Source: Janthinobacterium sp. UMAB-56
Lineage (GTDB): Bacteria; Pseudomonadota; Gammaproteobacteria; Burkholderiales; Burkholderiaceae_D
NCBI RefSeq assembly: GCF_900095265.1
Contig: NZ_LT607670.1
Coordinates: 174,439-238,438, forward strand
Length of the DNA stretch: 64,000 bases
Reading direction: 5' to 3'
The translations under genes and the position numbers were made by a program. Position 1 is the first letter of the stretch; each line of letters begins with the position of its first letter. The notes beneath the pieces were generated by a model that worked only from the letters and a program-made list of their open reading frames with translations, was not told the origin of the DNA and made no database searches. Below are positions 39,389 to 48,355 of this stretch, in pieces.

Positions 39389-40216
39389 TCATCCCCCGCG
39401 CTTGCGCCTGGCCAGATCTTGCGTGGGCGCCACCAGGGCCCGGTACAACTCGCCCGTGGCGCCATCCCAGCTTTGCACCGCCTGCTGCTGGCGTTGCACG
39501 GTGGCCGTATCGCCCCGTGCGATGGGCCCGGATAGCGCGGGCGCGGCGCCCAGGCGGAACACATTGGCCACCGCTTCCGTCACCAGCGGCTGCGCCAGTT
39601 CGCGCGCCACCGGCTCGGGAATGCCGGCCGCCTGATAGGCGCGCAAGGCCGCGTCGAGCACCGTCACCAGGTAATTGCTGGCGAAGACGGCGGCGGCGTG
39701 ATACAGGGTCTTGGCGGCCGGATCGATGGGCACGGGGCGCGCGCCGATGGTGACCAAGGCCGGCGTGAGGAAGGCCAGCGCCAGCGGGTCGCCTTCGACG
39801 CCGCAAAACGTGCCGTCAAAGGTGGCGGCCACCTGCTGCGGGTCGGCAAAGCTGCGGATCGGGTGCGCGCTGGCCACCGATGCGCCGGCCTGCGTGGCCG
39901 CCAGCAGCACGTCCGAGGCCAGCGCGCCGCTGCAGTGGAACACGATGGCGCCCGCCTGGCGTCCCTCGGCCACCAGCGCCGCGCAGGCCGGGCCGATCTG
40001 GTCGTCCGCCACGGCCAGCATGGTGACGTCGGCGCGCCGCAAGGCCGCATAGCTGGCGACGGGAGTGCCGGCGCCCATGAATGCCACGGCCGCCTGCGCC
40101 GACGCCATCGAGCGCGTCAGCACGTCCTGTACGGCGATACCATCCACGCCGGAGAACAGACGGCCCAGCACGCGGCCCACGTGGCCGGCGCCGATGATAT
40201 TCAGAGTCACGTTCAT
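39389..40216 (-). CDS. Rossmann/DUF2520 dehydrogenase-like protein
   Basis: A 275-aa protein with an N-terminal NAD(P)-binding domain (IIGAGHVGRVLGRLF at residues 6-20) and a C-terminal DUF2520 helical domain (about 145-270). The layout is like ketopantoate reductase and F420-dependent NADP reductase relatives. The substrate is unknown. It is followed 9 bp away by the DUF924 gene upstream on the same strand, which implies an operon. Confidence 0.85.
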   Translation of the reverse strand: MNVTLNIIGAGHVGRVLGRLFSGVDGIAVQDVLTRSMASAQAAVAFMGAGTPVASYAALRRADVTMLAVADDQIGPACAALVAEGRQAGAIVFHCSGALASDVLLAATQAGASVASAHPIRSFADPQQVAATFDGTFCGVEGDPLALAFLTPALVTIGARPVPIDPAAKTLYHAAAVFASNYLVTVLDAALRAYQAAGIPEPVARELAQPLVTEAVANVFRLGAAPALSGPIARGDTATVQRQQQAVQSWDGATGELYRALVAPTQDLARRKRGG

Positions 40217-40225
40217 GCTGATAGC

Positions 40226-40807
40226 CTAGAAACTTGATCCCGGCTGGCGCAGGAATTCCAGCTCTTGCGGCGTGGAAGCGCGTCCGAGGATGGCGTTACG
40301 GTGCGGGAAGCGGCCAAAGCGGGCGATCACTTCCTGGTGCCGCTCGGCGTAGTCGAGCATGCCGTCAAACCCGGGCTGCGACTGCGACAGCAACTGGAAC
40401 AGCTCGACGGCGCGCGCCTGCATGGCCAGGTCTTCCGCGTGTTCGAACGGCAGGTAGGCAAAGGCGCGCAGCATCGGCGGCAACTGCTGATCAAGACGCT
40501 GTTCGGTCATCGACACGGCCAGCGCCAGCGCCTCGGCGTCGCCGGCAAAGGCGCGCGGCGTGCCGCGATACACATTGCGCGCGAACTGATCGAGCACGAT
40601 CAGGCGCGCCAGCGCGCCATGCGGCGTCGCATCCCACGCGCGCAAGCCGCCGTCGATGGCGGCATCGATCAGCGCGCCGAAACGGTCGCGTATCTGCGCA
40701 TCGAAGCCGTCATCCTTGCGGAACCATTCCACGCGCGACTGGCCATAGCCGGGGTTGTCCGGCGGCAGGAACCAGAAATCGAGTACGTCTTGGGCCTGTG
40801 CATCCAT
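40226..40807 (-). CDS. DUF924 family protein
   Basis: A 193-aa cytosolic helical protein of the DUF924 (YPR-type, TPR-like) family: DVLDFWFLPP at the start, LARLIVLDQFARNVYRGTPRAFAGD near 70-95, YLPFEHAEDLAMQ and RFGRFPHRNAILGR near the end are the family hallmarks. Function is unknown. The ATG at 40807 has GAGAGG at suitable spacing; an ATG two codons earlier is possible. Confidence 0.88.
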   Translation of the reverse strand: MDAQAQDVLDFWFLPPDNPGYGQSRVEWFRKDDGFDAQIRDRFGALIDAAIDGGLRAWDATPHGALARLIVLDQFARNVYRGTPRAFAGDAEALALAVSMTEQRLDQQLPPMLRAFAYLPFEHAEDLAMQARAVELFQLLSQSQPGFDGMLDYAERHQEVIARFGRFPHRNAILGRASTPQELEFLRQPGSSF

Positions 40808-40829
40808 GTCCATCCTCTCAGTATCCAGA

Positions 40830-41570
40830 TCAATTACGGGCATGCGACAGCTGGAAGCCGGCGATGCCTTCGAAGGCGGCCAGTTCGGCCGACATGGCGG
40901 ACAGGCTGGCGCCCGTGTTCTTGCCATGCGCGATGGCGACAAAGCGCCATTCCTGCATGCCGTCGCTGCTGCCGATGGTCAGCGAGCCACCGGCGATATC
41001 GTAGCCGCGCTTGGCGGCCATGCGCCGCAGCGCATCTTCGCGCGGAATGAACCCTTGCCTGAAGCGCATGGTGATGGCCACCGCGTGGCGCGACGGCAGC
41101 CAGTTCTCCAATTTTGACAGAAAAATCATCGCCATCGCACACAGGAAGGCCAGGCCCATGGCCGACAGGTAAAAGCCGATGCCGACCATGATGCCGATCA
41201 CGGACGAGGCCCAGATCGAGGCGGCCGTCGTCAGGCCGCTGATATTGAAACCCTCGCGCATGATGACGCCGGCACCGAGGAAACCCACGCCCGTGACGAT
41301 GCCCTGGATGACGCGAGTGGGGTCGCTGCCGACGATGGCGCCATGGCCGCCGTACCAGAACTCGGGATAGCCACCGAGCACCGTCAGCGCGGCCGAGGCC
41401 ATGCAGACCAGGCTGTAGGTGCGCATGCCCGCCGCGCGCCCGTGATAGGAGCGCTCGTAGCCCACCAATAAACCCAGCAGCAGCGCGCCCAGCAGGTTCA
41501 GCAGGATCACACCATTCGTCGCCAGTTCGGCCGGCGACCAGTAGGCGCGCAGGAAGTCGATGGTCGGCAT
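40830..41570 (-). CDS. MgtC/SapB-family membrane protein
   Basis: A 246-aa protein with five hydrophobic segments in the first 150 residues (NLLGALLLGLLVGYERS; GIVTGVGFLGAGVIMREG) and a cytosolic ACT-like C-terminal domain. MgtC proteins affect Mg2+ adaptation and ATP synthase activity. The RxxGxRTY-type AAGMRTYSLV is present. The ATG directly abuts the stop of the preceding small gene (TAA-ATG), so it is coupled to it. Confidence 0.9.
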   Translation of the reverse strand: MPTIDFLRAYWSPAELATNGVILLNLLGALLLGLLVGYERSYHGRAAGMRTYSLVCMASAALTVLGGYPEFWYGGHGAIVGSDPTRVIQGIVTGVGFLGAGVIMREGFNISGLTTAASIWASSVIGIMVGIGFYLSAMGLAFLCAMAMIFLSKLENWLPSRHAVAITMRFRQGFIPREDALRRMAAKRGYDIAGGSLTIGSSDGMQEWRFVAIAHGKNTGASLSAMSAELAAFEGIAGFQLSHARN

Positions 41571-41825
41571 TTAATCCTGGGGCTTTTTTGTCAGCTGCTT
41601 TTCAAACGCCACGTCGAGCTTGCTGACGCGGCGCGCCTTTTGCGGTCCCAGGCCATTGACGAAGGCGACAAAGGCATCGAGTTCCAGCGGCGGGCACAGG
41701 GGCGGCAAGCCGGGGCCTTCCGTGAGGAAGAACAGTTCATCGCCCGTGCGCGCCATCGTGTACAGGCGCTGGCCGGTGCGTTCCTTGAGCCGCTCGATGG
41801 CGGACGTGGCGCGGGTCGAGCGCAT
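41571..41825 (-). CDS. Small hypothetical protein between pepP-like and mgtC-like genes
   Basis: An 84-aa basic protein, MRSTRATSAIERLKERTG onward, not recognised. The ATG at 41825 shares one base with the TGA of the aminopeptidase gene, and its own stop abuts the MgtC start. This tight packing supports real translation in an operon. The stretch PPLELDAFVAFVNGLGPQKAR may form a helix-turn-helix-like pair of helices, but that is speculative. Confidence 0.7.
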   Translation of the reverse strand: MRSTRATSAIERLKERTGQRLYTMARTGDELFFLTEGPGLPPLCPPLELDAFVAFVNGLGPQKARRVSKLDVAFEKQLTKKPQD

Positions 41826-43636
41826 CAGATGGCTCCCGTGCGCTGTTTCAGCCACGCCAGCGCATCGCCGGCCAGATGCGGCGCCAGACGCGCACGCACG
41901 GTGGCGTGATAGTCATTCAGCCAGGCCGCCTCGTCGTCGCGCAACAGGCTGCGTTCCACGCAGCGCGTGTCGATCGGGCACAGGGTCAATGTTTCGAAGC
42001 GCAGGAATTCACCGAACTGCGTCGTCCCGGCCAAGACATTGAGCACCAGGTTCTCGATGCGGATACCCCACTGGCCGGGGCGGTAGATGCCCGGCTCGAT
42101 GGAGGTGATCATGCCTGTCTCCATGGCCGTCTGCGGCTCCGGCATGGCGGACTGCGAAATCGATTGCGGCCCTTCGTGGACGTTCAGGAAAAAGCCCACG
42201 CCGTGGCCCGTGCCGTGGCCAAAGTCGATGCCCTCGGCCCACAGCGGTGCGCGGGCAATCGCATCGAGCATGGGCGACTTCACGCCGCGCGGGAACTGCG
42301 CGCGCGACAGGGCGATCATGCTGCGCAAGACCAGGGTGAAATCGCGCTTGTGCTCGGCCGTGATCGTGCCAATGGGAACCACGCGCGTGATATCCGTGGT
42401 GCCGCCCCAATACTGGCCGCCCGAATCGATCAGCAGCAAGCCGTCGCCTTCGATGGTGGCCTCGCTGCCGGCATGCGCGTGGTAATGCATGATGGCGCCA
42501 TGCGCATTAAAGCCGGCGATGGTGCCGAAGCTGGGACTGACAAAACCGGTGCGGCGCGCGCGCGCGGCCGTCAGGTGTTCATCGATGCCGATCTCCGTCA
42601 ACGGTGCACGCTGCGGATCGGCCAGGGTGCTATCCAACCAGCTGAAAAATTCGCACAGGGCGGCGCCATCCTGCTCCATGGCGGCGCGCACGTGCGCCGC
42701 TTCGGCATCCGTCTTGCGCGACTTGGCCAGGGTGGTCGGGTTGATGGCTTCCACCACGCGCACGCCCTCGGCCACAGCCTGGCGCGTGCCGAAGGTGATG
42801 CGGCGCGGATCGAGCAGCAAGGTGGCACCGGCCGGCAGCGCACCCAGCGCGGCCGCTGTACGCTCATACGCGGCCACGTCCACGCCCTGGCTCTCCAGCG
42901 TGGCGCGCAGGGCGGCGGGCAGCTTGCCGTCAGCGACGAACAGGGTGGCGCGCTCGGGGCCCACCAGCGCATGGGCGAGGAAGACGGGGTTGTAGTTGAC
43001 GTCGGCGCCGCGCAGGTTGAACAGGTAAGCGATATCGTCGAGAGTGGAAATCACATGGTGGCTGGCGCCGTGCGCGGCCATATTGGCGCGCAGGGCCGCC
43101 AGTTTCTGCATGCGCGACAGCGATGGATACGCGGCCGCATGTTCGACCACGGGGGCGGCTGGCATGGCCGGGCGCTGCGGCCAGACGGCTTGCAGCACAT
43201 CGGTATCAGTGCGCAGGGTCACTTGCGCGCCCAGCGCCTGCTGCAGCAGGCGCGCATTGGACAGGCCCAGCACGGCGCCATCGACGGCCACCGTCTGCCC
43301 CGGCTGCATGGTCTCGCCCAGCCAGTCGATATACAGCACGCTGGCGCCGGAAGGGATTTTCTTCAGGACGATGCCGCTGCCAGCCAGCTCCGTCTCCGCC
43401 TGCTCCCAGTAGCGGCCATCGGTCCACACGCCGGCGAAATTGTGCGTCACGACCAGGGTGCCGACCGACCCCGTAAAGCCCGACAGCCACTCGCGGCCCT
43501 GCCAGCGGGCCGGCAGGTATTCGGACAAGTGCGGGTCGGCCGAGGGCACAATGCAGGCGTCGATGTGCTGCGCGCGCATGGCGTCGCGCAATTGCGACAA
43601 ACGGGAGGCGGGAGTGGATTGGTCAGATGTCGGCAT
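41825..43636 (-). CDS. pepP: Xaa-Pro aminopeptidase (M24B, three-domain form)
   Basis: A 603-aa metallopeptidase that cleaves X-Pro N-termini. It has two N-terminal creatinase-like domains (about 10-300) and a C-terminal pita-bread catalytic domain. The metal ligands lie in LLIDSGGQYWGGTTDITRV (two Asp), HGTGHGVG (His), SIEPGIY (Glu) and GIRIENLVL (Glu). The length and C-terminal extension match the eukaryote-like aminopeptidase P1 group rather than the short E. coli PepP (441 aa), so the symbol is approximate. It leads the run with the small ORF and the MgtC gene. Confidence 0.92.
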   Translation of the reverse strand: MPTSDQSTPASRLSQLRDAMRAQHIDACIVPSADPHLSEYLPARWQGREWLSGFTGSVGTLVVTHNFAGVWTDGRYWEQAETELAGSGIVLKKIPSGASVLYIDWLGETMQPGQTVAVDGAVLGLSNARLLQQALGAQVTLRTDTDVLQAVWPQRPAMPAAPVVEHAAAYPSLSRMQKLAALRANMAAHGASHHVISTLDDIAYLFNLRGADVNYNPVFLAHALVGPERATLFVADGKLPAALRATLESQGVDVAAYERTAAALGALPAGATLLLDPRRITFGTRQAVAEGVRVVEAINPTTLAKSRKTDAEAAHVRAAMEQDGAALCEFFSWLDSTLADPQRAPLTEIGIDEHLTAARARRTGFVSPSFGTIAGFNAHGAIMHYHAHAGSEATIEGDGLLLIDSGGQYWGGTTDITRVVPIGTITAEHKRDFTLVLRSMIALSRAQFPRGVKSPMLDAIARAPLWAEGIDFGHGTGHGVGFFLNVHEGPQSISQSAMPEPQTAMETGMITSIEPGIYRPGQWGIRIENLVLNVLAGTTQFGEFLRFETLTLCPIDTRCVERSLLRDDEAAWLNDYHATVRARLAPHLAGDALAWLKQRTGAI

Positions 43637-43718
43637 GGGGGCAAGAAAAGCGGTGCTGGGAAGTGCCTATGATACCGCGATTAGCCGCACACCTGCAGGC
43701 CCTTCCGGCAGCGTGGCT

Positions 43719-44432
43719 TCACTCGCCATCATCGGCCTCGTAGCGGCGCAAGCCTTCCAGGTCCAACACGCGGATGCCGCCGTAATCGAGGCGCAGCAAG
43801 CCCTTTTTTTCCAGTACCTGCAAGGCCTGGTTGGCGCGCTGGCGCGAGGAGCCGGACAACAGGCCGATTTCTTCCTGCGACAGCTGCACCAGCGTCTCCA
43901 CGCCCGGGTACAGATGCGAGTTGAACATCGAGGCCAGGCAGCGCGCCACGCGCGTGTTCAGGTCCAGCAGGCGCTCGTTTTCCACCATGCCGATGAACTG
44001 TCCCAGGCGCTCGTTGAGCTGCATCAGCAAGAAGCGCGTAAACGGCAGGCTCGTTTCCAGCAGCCAGTGGAAGGTGGCGCCCGGCAGGCGCGCCACGCGC
44101 GTGTCGCGCAGGGCCATGGTGTCGTATTTGCGGATTTCGTTCTTCAGCAATGATCCTTCGCCGAACCAGCTGCCGGGCGGCACGCCGATGAAAGTCATGG
44201 CCTTGCCCGAGGCGGAAAAATTATTCATCTTGACCATGCCGCTGATGACGCCGATCCAGTTGTCCACCGGCTCGCCCTTGCGGCAGACAAAACCGCCTTT
44301 CGGGACGAAGGTTTCAAACACGTCTGCCTCGACGCGGGCCATTTGCACGGGATCGAGCAGCTGCGCCCAGTTGGCCGCGCGCACGGCATCTTTCAAACTG
44401 ATATCAGGGTAGGTCATTGTGCGATGCACCAT
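43719..44432 (-). CDS. Crp/Fnr-family transcriptional regulator
   Basis: A 237-aa regulator with a cyclic-nucleotide-binding-like beta barrel (about 20-135; GSWFGEGSLL) and a Crp-type HTH (about 165-225; LSQEEIGLLSGSSRQRANQALQVLEKKGLL). It has no Cys cluster, so it is not an FNR-type oxygen sensor, and the cAMP-binding arginine is not obvious. It is divergent from the acyl-CoA synthetase operon across 140 bp and may control it. The ATG at 44417 (MTYPDISLK) is an alternative start. Confidence 0.87.
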   Translation of the reverse strand: MVHRTMTYPDISLKDAVRAANWAQLLDPVQMARVEADVFETFVPKGGFVCRKGEPVDNWIGVISGMVKMNNFSASGKAMTFIGVPPGSWFGEGSLLKNEIRKYDTMALRDTRVARLPGATFHWLLETSLPFTRFLLMQLNERLGQFIGMVENERLLDLNTRVARCLASMFNSHLYPGVETLVQLSQEEIGLLSGSSRQRANQALQVLEKKGLLRLDYGGIRVLDLEGLRRYEADDGE

Positions 44433-44572
44433 CGAAAAGTGGGTAAATGTCCCCGAAAAGACAACTCGGCAAACTAACGCAGGCTACTATCATTGCACAA
44501 ACGCCTTACACATAAAAACACAGAGCGCCATCCAAAGAGATGGAGCCTGAGACAAGCAACAGGGAGACACTG

Positions 44573-46528
44573 GTGCAAACGACTACCACAGCAACCATGC
44601 CGACTTTTCCGCGGCGCTTATTGCAACACGGAAAAGTACGATCCGACAAACCTGCCTTTCGCGAAAAACACCTGGGCATCTGGCAGACCTGGACCTGGCT
44701 CGAGGTCAACGACGAGGTACGCGCGCTGGCCTGCGGCCTGGCCGCCATCGGTTTCCAGCGCGGCATGAACCTGGCCATCATCGGCGACAACCGTCCCCGC
44801 CTGTACTGGGCCATGCTGGCCGCGCAAAGCCTGGGCGGCGTGCCCGTGCCGCTGTACCAGGACGCGCCGGCCGCCGACATGGCCTATGTGCTGCAGGATG
44901 CGGAAATCCGCTACGCCATCGTCGAAGACCAGGAGCAAGTCGACAAGCTGCTCGAACTCAAGGCCCTGTACCCGCACATCGCCCACATCGCCTATGACGA
45001 CGAACGGGGCATGCGGCATTACCGCCAGCCGGAGCTGATGTCCTTTGCCGCCCTGCAGGTGCTGGGCAGGGCCTATGACCGCGAACATCCAGGCTTTTTC
45101 GAAGCCGCAGTGGAAGCCGGTGCTGGCAGCGACTCCGCCGTGATCTTGTACACCTCGGGCACCACGGGCAAACCTAAGGGTGTGTGCCAAAGCCATGCGG
45201 CGCTACTGGCCGCCGGCGTTGGCGGCGTCGCCTTCGACAAGCTTACCGACAATGAAGACATCCTGTCCTACCTGCCCATGGCGTGGGTGGGCGACTGCCT
45301 GTTTTCGCTGGCGCAGGCCATGGTGGCCGGCTTCACCGTCAACTGCCCCGAATCGGGCGACACGGTGATGATCGACATGCGCGAAATCGGCCCCACCTGC
45401 TACTTTGCGCCGCCGCGCGTGTTCGAGAACATGCTCACCAGCGTGATGATACGCATGGAGGACGCCAGCAGCATCAAGCGCCACATGTTCAGCCATTTCA
45501 TGGGCGTCGCCAAGCGCTGCGGCGCGCAGATTTTGGATGGCAAGCGCGTGTCGCTGGCGGATCGCCTCAGCTACAAGCTGGGCGAGCTGCTGGTCTACGG
45601 CCCCCTGAAAAACGTGCTGGGATTGTCGCGCGTGCGCGTCGCCTATACGGCCGGCGCCGCCATCGGCCCCGACCTGTTCCGCTTCTACCGCTCCATCGGC
45701 GTCAACCTCAAGCAATTGTACGGTTCCACCGAAACCTGCGCCTATGTGTGTCTGCAGCCGGACGGCAACATCAAGTTCGACAGCGTGGGCTTGCCCGCTC
45801 CCGGCGTGGAAGTCAAGCTGGCGCAAAATGGCGAAGTGCTGGTCAAGTCGCCGGCCACCATGAGCGGCTACTTCAAGCGTCCCGATGCCACCGCCGAAGT
45901 GATCGACAACGATGGTTACTTCCATACAGGAGACGCCGGCGTGTTCGACAGCGAAGGCCATTTGAAAATCATCGACCGCGCGGCCGATGTCGGCAAGCTG
46001 ACATGCGGCGCCATCTTCGCGCCCAACTACATCGAAAACAAGCTCAAGTTCTTCCCCTTCATCAAGGAAGTGGTGGCCTTCGGCCATGCGCGCGACGAGG
46101 TCTGCGCCTTCATCAATATCGACATCGAAGCGGTGGGCAACTGGTCGGAGCGGCGCGGCATCGCCTACTCGGGCTACACCGACCTGGCGGCGCGCGCCGA
46201 GACCTATGGCTTGATCCGCGACTGCATCGAGCAAGTCAACGCGGAACTGGCGGCCGACCCCTTGATGGACCGCACGCAGGTGCACCGCTTCCTGGTGCTG
46301 CACAAGGAACTCGACCCGGACGACGACGAGCTGACCCGCACGCGCAAGGTGCGCCGCAAATTCATCGCCGAAAAATACGCGGTACTCATTTCCGCCCTGT
46401 ATGAGGGCAAGACCTCGCAGTTCATTGAGACCCAGGTCAAATTCGAGGATGGCCGCAGCGGTTCGACCAGCGCCGACCTGCAGATCTGGACCAGCAAAAC
46501 GTATCCGGCCCTGGGCCTGGCTGCATGA
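44573..46528 (+). CDS. Long-chain-type acyl-CoA synthetase (AMP-forming)
   Basis: A 651-aa adenylate-forming ligase. The P-loop YTSGTTGKPKGV is near residues 193-204 and YGSTETCAYV near 395 is the A5-type motif. GYFHTGDAG near 455 is the A7-type motif. In this family it activates a carboxylic acid as acyl-AMP, then transfers it to CoA. The GTG at 44573 is preferred over the ATG at 44540 because AGGGAGA lies 5 bp upstream. It overlaps livG by 4 bp (ATGA), so it starts the transport operon. The acid substrate is unknown. Confidence 0.88.
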   Translation: MQTTTTATMPTFPRRLLQHGKVRSDKPAFREKHLGIWQTWTWLEVNDEVRALACGLAAIGFQRGMNLAIIGDNRPRLYWAMLAAQSLGGVPVPLYQDAPAADMAYVLQDAEIRYAIVEDQEQVDKLLELKALYPHIAHIAYDDERGMRHYRQPELMSFAALQVLGRAYDREHPGFFEAAVEAGAGSDSAVILYTSGTTGKPKGVCQSHAALLAAGVGGVAFDKLTDNEDILSYLPMAWVGDCLFSLAQAMVAGFTVNCPESGDTVMIDMREIGPTCYFAPPRVFENMLTSVMIRMEDASSIKRHMFSHFMGVAKRCGAQILDGKRVSLADRLSYKLGELLVYGPLKNVLGLSRVRVAYTAGAAIGPDLFRFYRSIGVNLKQLYGSTETCAYVCLQPDGNIKFDSVGLPAPGVEVKLAQNGEVLVKSPATMSGYFKRPDATAEVIDNDGYFHTGDAGVFDSEGHLKIIDRAADVGKLTCGAIFAPNYIENKLKFFPFIKEVVAFGHARDEVCAFINIDIEAVGNWSERRGIAYSGYTDLAARAETYGLIRDCIEQVNAELAADPLMDRTQVHRFLVLHKELDPDDDELTRTRKVRRKFIAEKYAVLISALYEGKTSQFIETQVKFEDGRSGSTSADLQIWTSKTYPALGLAA

Positions 46529-47358
46529 TGGAGTACAGCACGATGCAAATGAACGAACCCGACGTCCACTTCGGCACGGCCCGCAAGACGGGCCCCGTGA
46601 TCCTCGACCTGAAAAATATCTCGCTGTCGTTCGGCGGCGTGAAAGCGCTGACCGACATTTCCTTCGACGTCAAACAGCACGAGATCCGCGCCATCATCGG
46701 CCCGAACGGCGCCGGCAAGAGCTCGATGCTGAACGTGATCAATGGCGTGTACCGTCCGCAGCAGGGCGAGATCATTTATCGGGGCGAACACCGGCGCGGC
46801 ATGGACTGCTACCAGGCTGCCAAGTCCGGCATCGCCCGCACCTTCCAGAACATCGCCCTTTTTAAAGGCATGACGGTGCTCGACAACATCATGACGGGGC
46901 GCAACCTGAAGATGAAGTCGAATTTTCTCTTGCAAGCCCTGTACTGGGGTCCGGCGCGGCGCGAGGAAATCGAGCACCGCAAGAAGGCGGAGGAGATCAT
47001 CGACTTCCTGGAAATCCAGGCCATCCGCAAGACACCCGTGGGGCGCCTGCCCTACGGCCTGCAAAAGCGTGTGGAGCTGGGCCGCGCGCTGGTGGCCGAA
47101 CCGGAAATTTTGCTGCTGGACGAACCGATGGCCGGCATGAACGTGGAAGAAAAACAGGACATGTGCCGCTTCATCCTCGACGTCAACGACCAGTTGGGCA
47201 CTACCATCGTGCTGATCGAGCATGACATGGGCGTGGTGATGGATATCTCCGACCGCGTGGTGGTGCTCGACTACGGCAAGAAGATCGGCGACGGCACGCC
47301 CGACGAGGTGCGCAGCAACCAGGATGTCATCAACGCGTATTTGGGTGTCGCGCACTAG
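46525..47358 (+). CDS. livG: Branched-chain-type ABC transporter ATPase (LivG-like)
   Basis: A 277-aa ATPase. Walker A GPNGAGKSS is near residue 59, the signature region is LPYGLQKRVELGRAL (the LivG-type variant of LSGGQ) and Walker B is ILLLDEPMAG. The C-terminal D-loop and H-loop (IEHDMGVVMDISDRVVVL) are normal. It pairs with the LivF-like ATPase at 50860. The system belongs to the hydrophobic amino acid transporter (HAAT) family. Confidence 0.93.
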   Translation: MMEYSTMQMNEPDVHFGTARKTGPVILDLKNISLSFGGVKALTDISFDVKQHEIRAIIGPNGAGKSSMLNVINGVYRPQQGEIIYRGEHRRGMDCYQAAKSGIARTFQNIALFKGMTVLDNIMTGRNLKMKSNFLLQALYWGPARREEIEHRKKAEEIIDFLEIQAIRKTPVGRLPYGLQKRVELGRALVAEPEILLLDEPMAGMNVEEKQDMCRFILDVNDQLGTTIVLIEHDMGVVMDISDRVVVLDYGKKIGDGTPDEVRSNQDVINAYLGVAH

Positions 47359-47377
47359 CACCAGACAAGGGATAGCA

Positions 47378-48280
47378 ATGAATATCAATTTTTTCTTTGA
47401 AGTGCTGATCGGCGGCCTGCTGTCAGGCGTCATGTACGCGCTGGTGGCGATCGGTTTTGTCCTGATCTACAAGGCTTCGGGCGTGTTCAATTTTGCGCAG
47501 GGAGCGATGGTGTTTTTCGCCGCCCTCACCTGCGTCGGCATCATGGACAAGTTCGGCCTGTCGCTGTGGCTGGCCATCCCGCTGACGATGCTCACCATGA
47601 TCGTCCTGGGCATGGCCATCGAGCGCGTAGTCTTGCGGCCCCTCGTCAACCAGCCGGAAATCACACTGTTCATGGCCACCATCGGCCTGACCTTTTTCAT
47701 CGAAGGCCTGGCGCAGCTGATGTGGGGTTCGCAAGTGCACAAGCTGGACCTGCCCATCGAAGACGTGCCGATGCAATTCCTGATGGACCATTTCAATATC
47801 ATCGTTTCACAGTTCGACCTGGTAGCAGCCGGCATCTGCGCGCTGCTGGTGATCTGCCTGGCGCTGTTGTTCTCGAAAACCAAGGTAGGCCGCGCCCTGC
47901 GCGCCGTCGCCGACGACCACCAGGCGGCGCTGGCCGTGGGCATACCGCTGCAGCGCATCTGGGCCGTGGTGTGGGGAGTGGCGGGCCTGGTGGCGATGGT
48001 GGCCGGCTTGCTGTGGGGCGCGCGCAACGGCGTGCAGTTCGCCCTCACCTTCGTCGCCTTGAAAGCCTTGCCCGTGCTGATCCTCGGCGGCTTTACCTCG
48101 GTGCCGGGCGCCATCGTCGGTGGCCTGATCATCGGCGCGTCGGAAAAGCTGGCCGAAGTCTACCTCGGCCCCATGGTGGGCGGCGGCATCGAAGGCTGGT
48201 TCCCGTATGTGCTGGCCCTGCTGTTCCTGCTGGTGCGCCCGGAAGGCCTGTTCGGCGAACGCATCATCCGGCGCATCTGA
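47378..48280 (+). CDS. livH: Branched-chain-type ABC permease (LivH-like)
   Basis: A 300-aa inner-membrane permease with about eight hydrophobic helices. LIGGLLSGVMYALVAIGFVLIYKASGVFNFAQGA at the N-terminus is the LivH hallmark, and ADDHQAALAVGIPLQRIW is the coupling (EAA-like) loop. The start ATG at 47378 is 19 bp after livG. Confidence 0.94.
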   Translation: MNINFFFEVLIGGLLSGVMYALVAIGFVLIYKASGVFNFAQGAMVFFAALTCVGIMDKFGLSLWLAIPLTMLTMIVLGMAIERVVLRPLVNQPEITLFMATIGLTFFIEGLAQLMWGSQVHKLDLPIEDVPMQFLMDHFNIIVSQFDLVAAGICALLVICLALLFSKTKVGRALRAVADDHQAALAVGIPLQRIWAVVWGVAGLVAMVAGLLWGARNGVQFALTFVALKALPVLILGGFTSVPGAIVGGLIIGASEKLAEVYLGPMVGGGIEGWFPYVLALLFLLVRPEGLFGERIIRRI

Positions 48281-48355
48281 CGCCGCACCGCCACCGCAAC
48301 ATGCATACGATGCACCCGACGCACAACGCTACCGCTCCATCGCAAAGGACACGCC

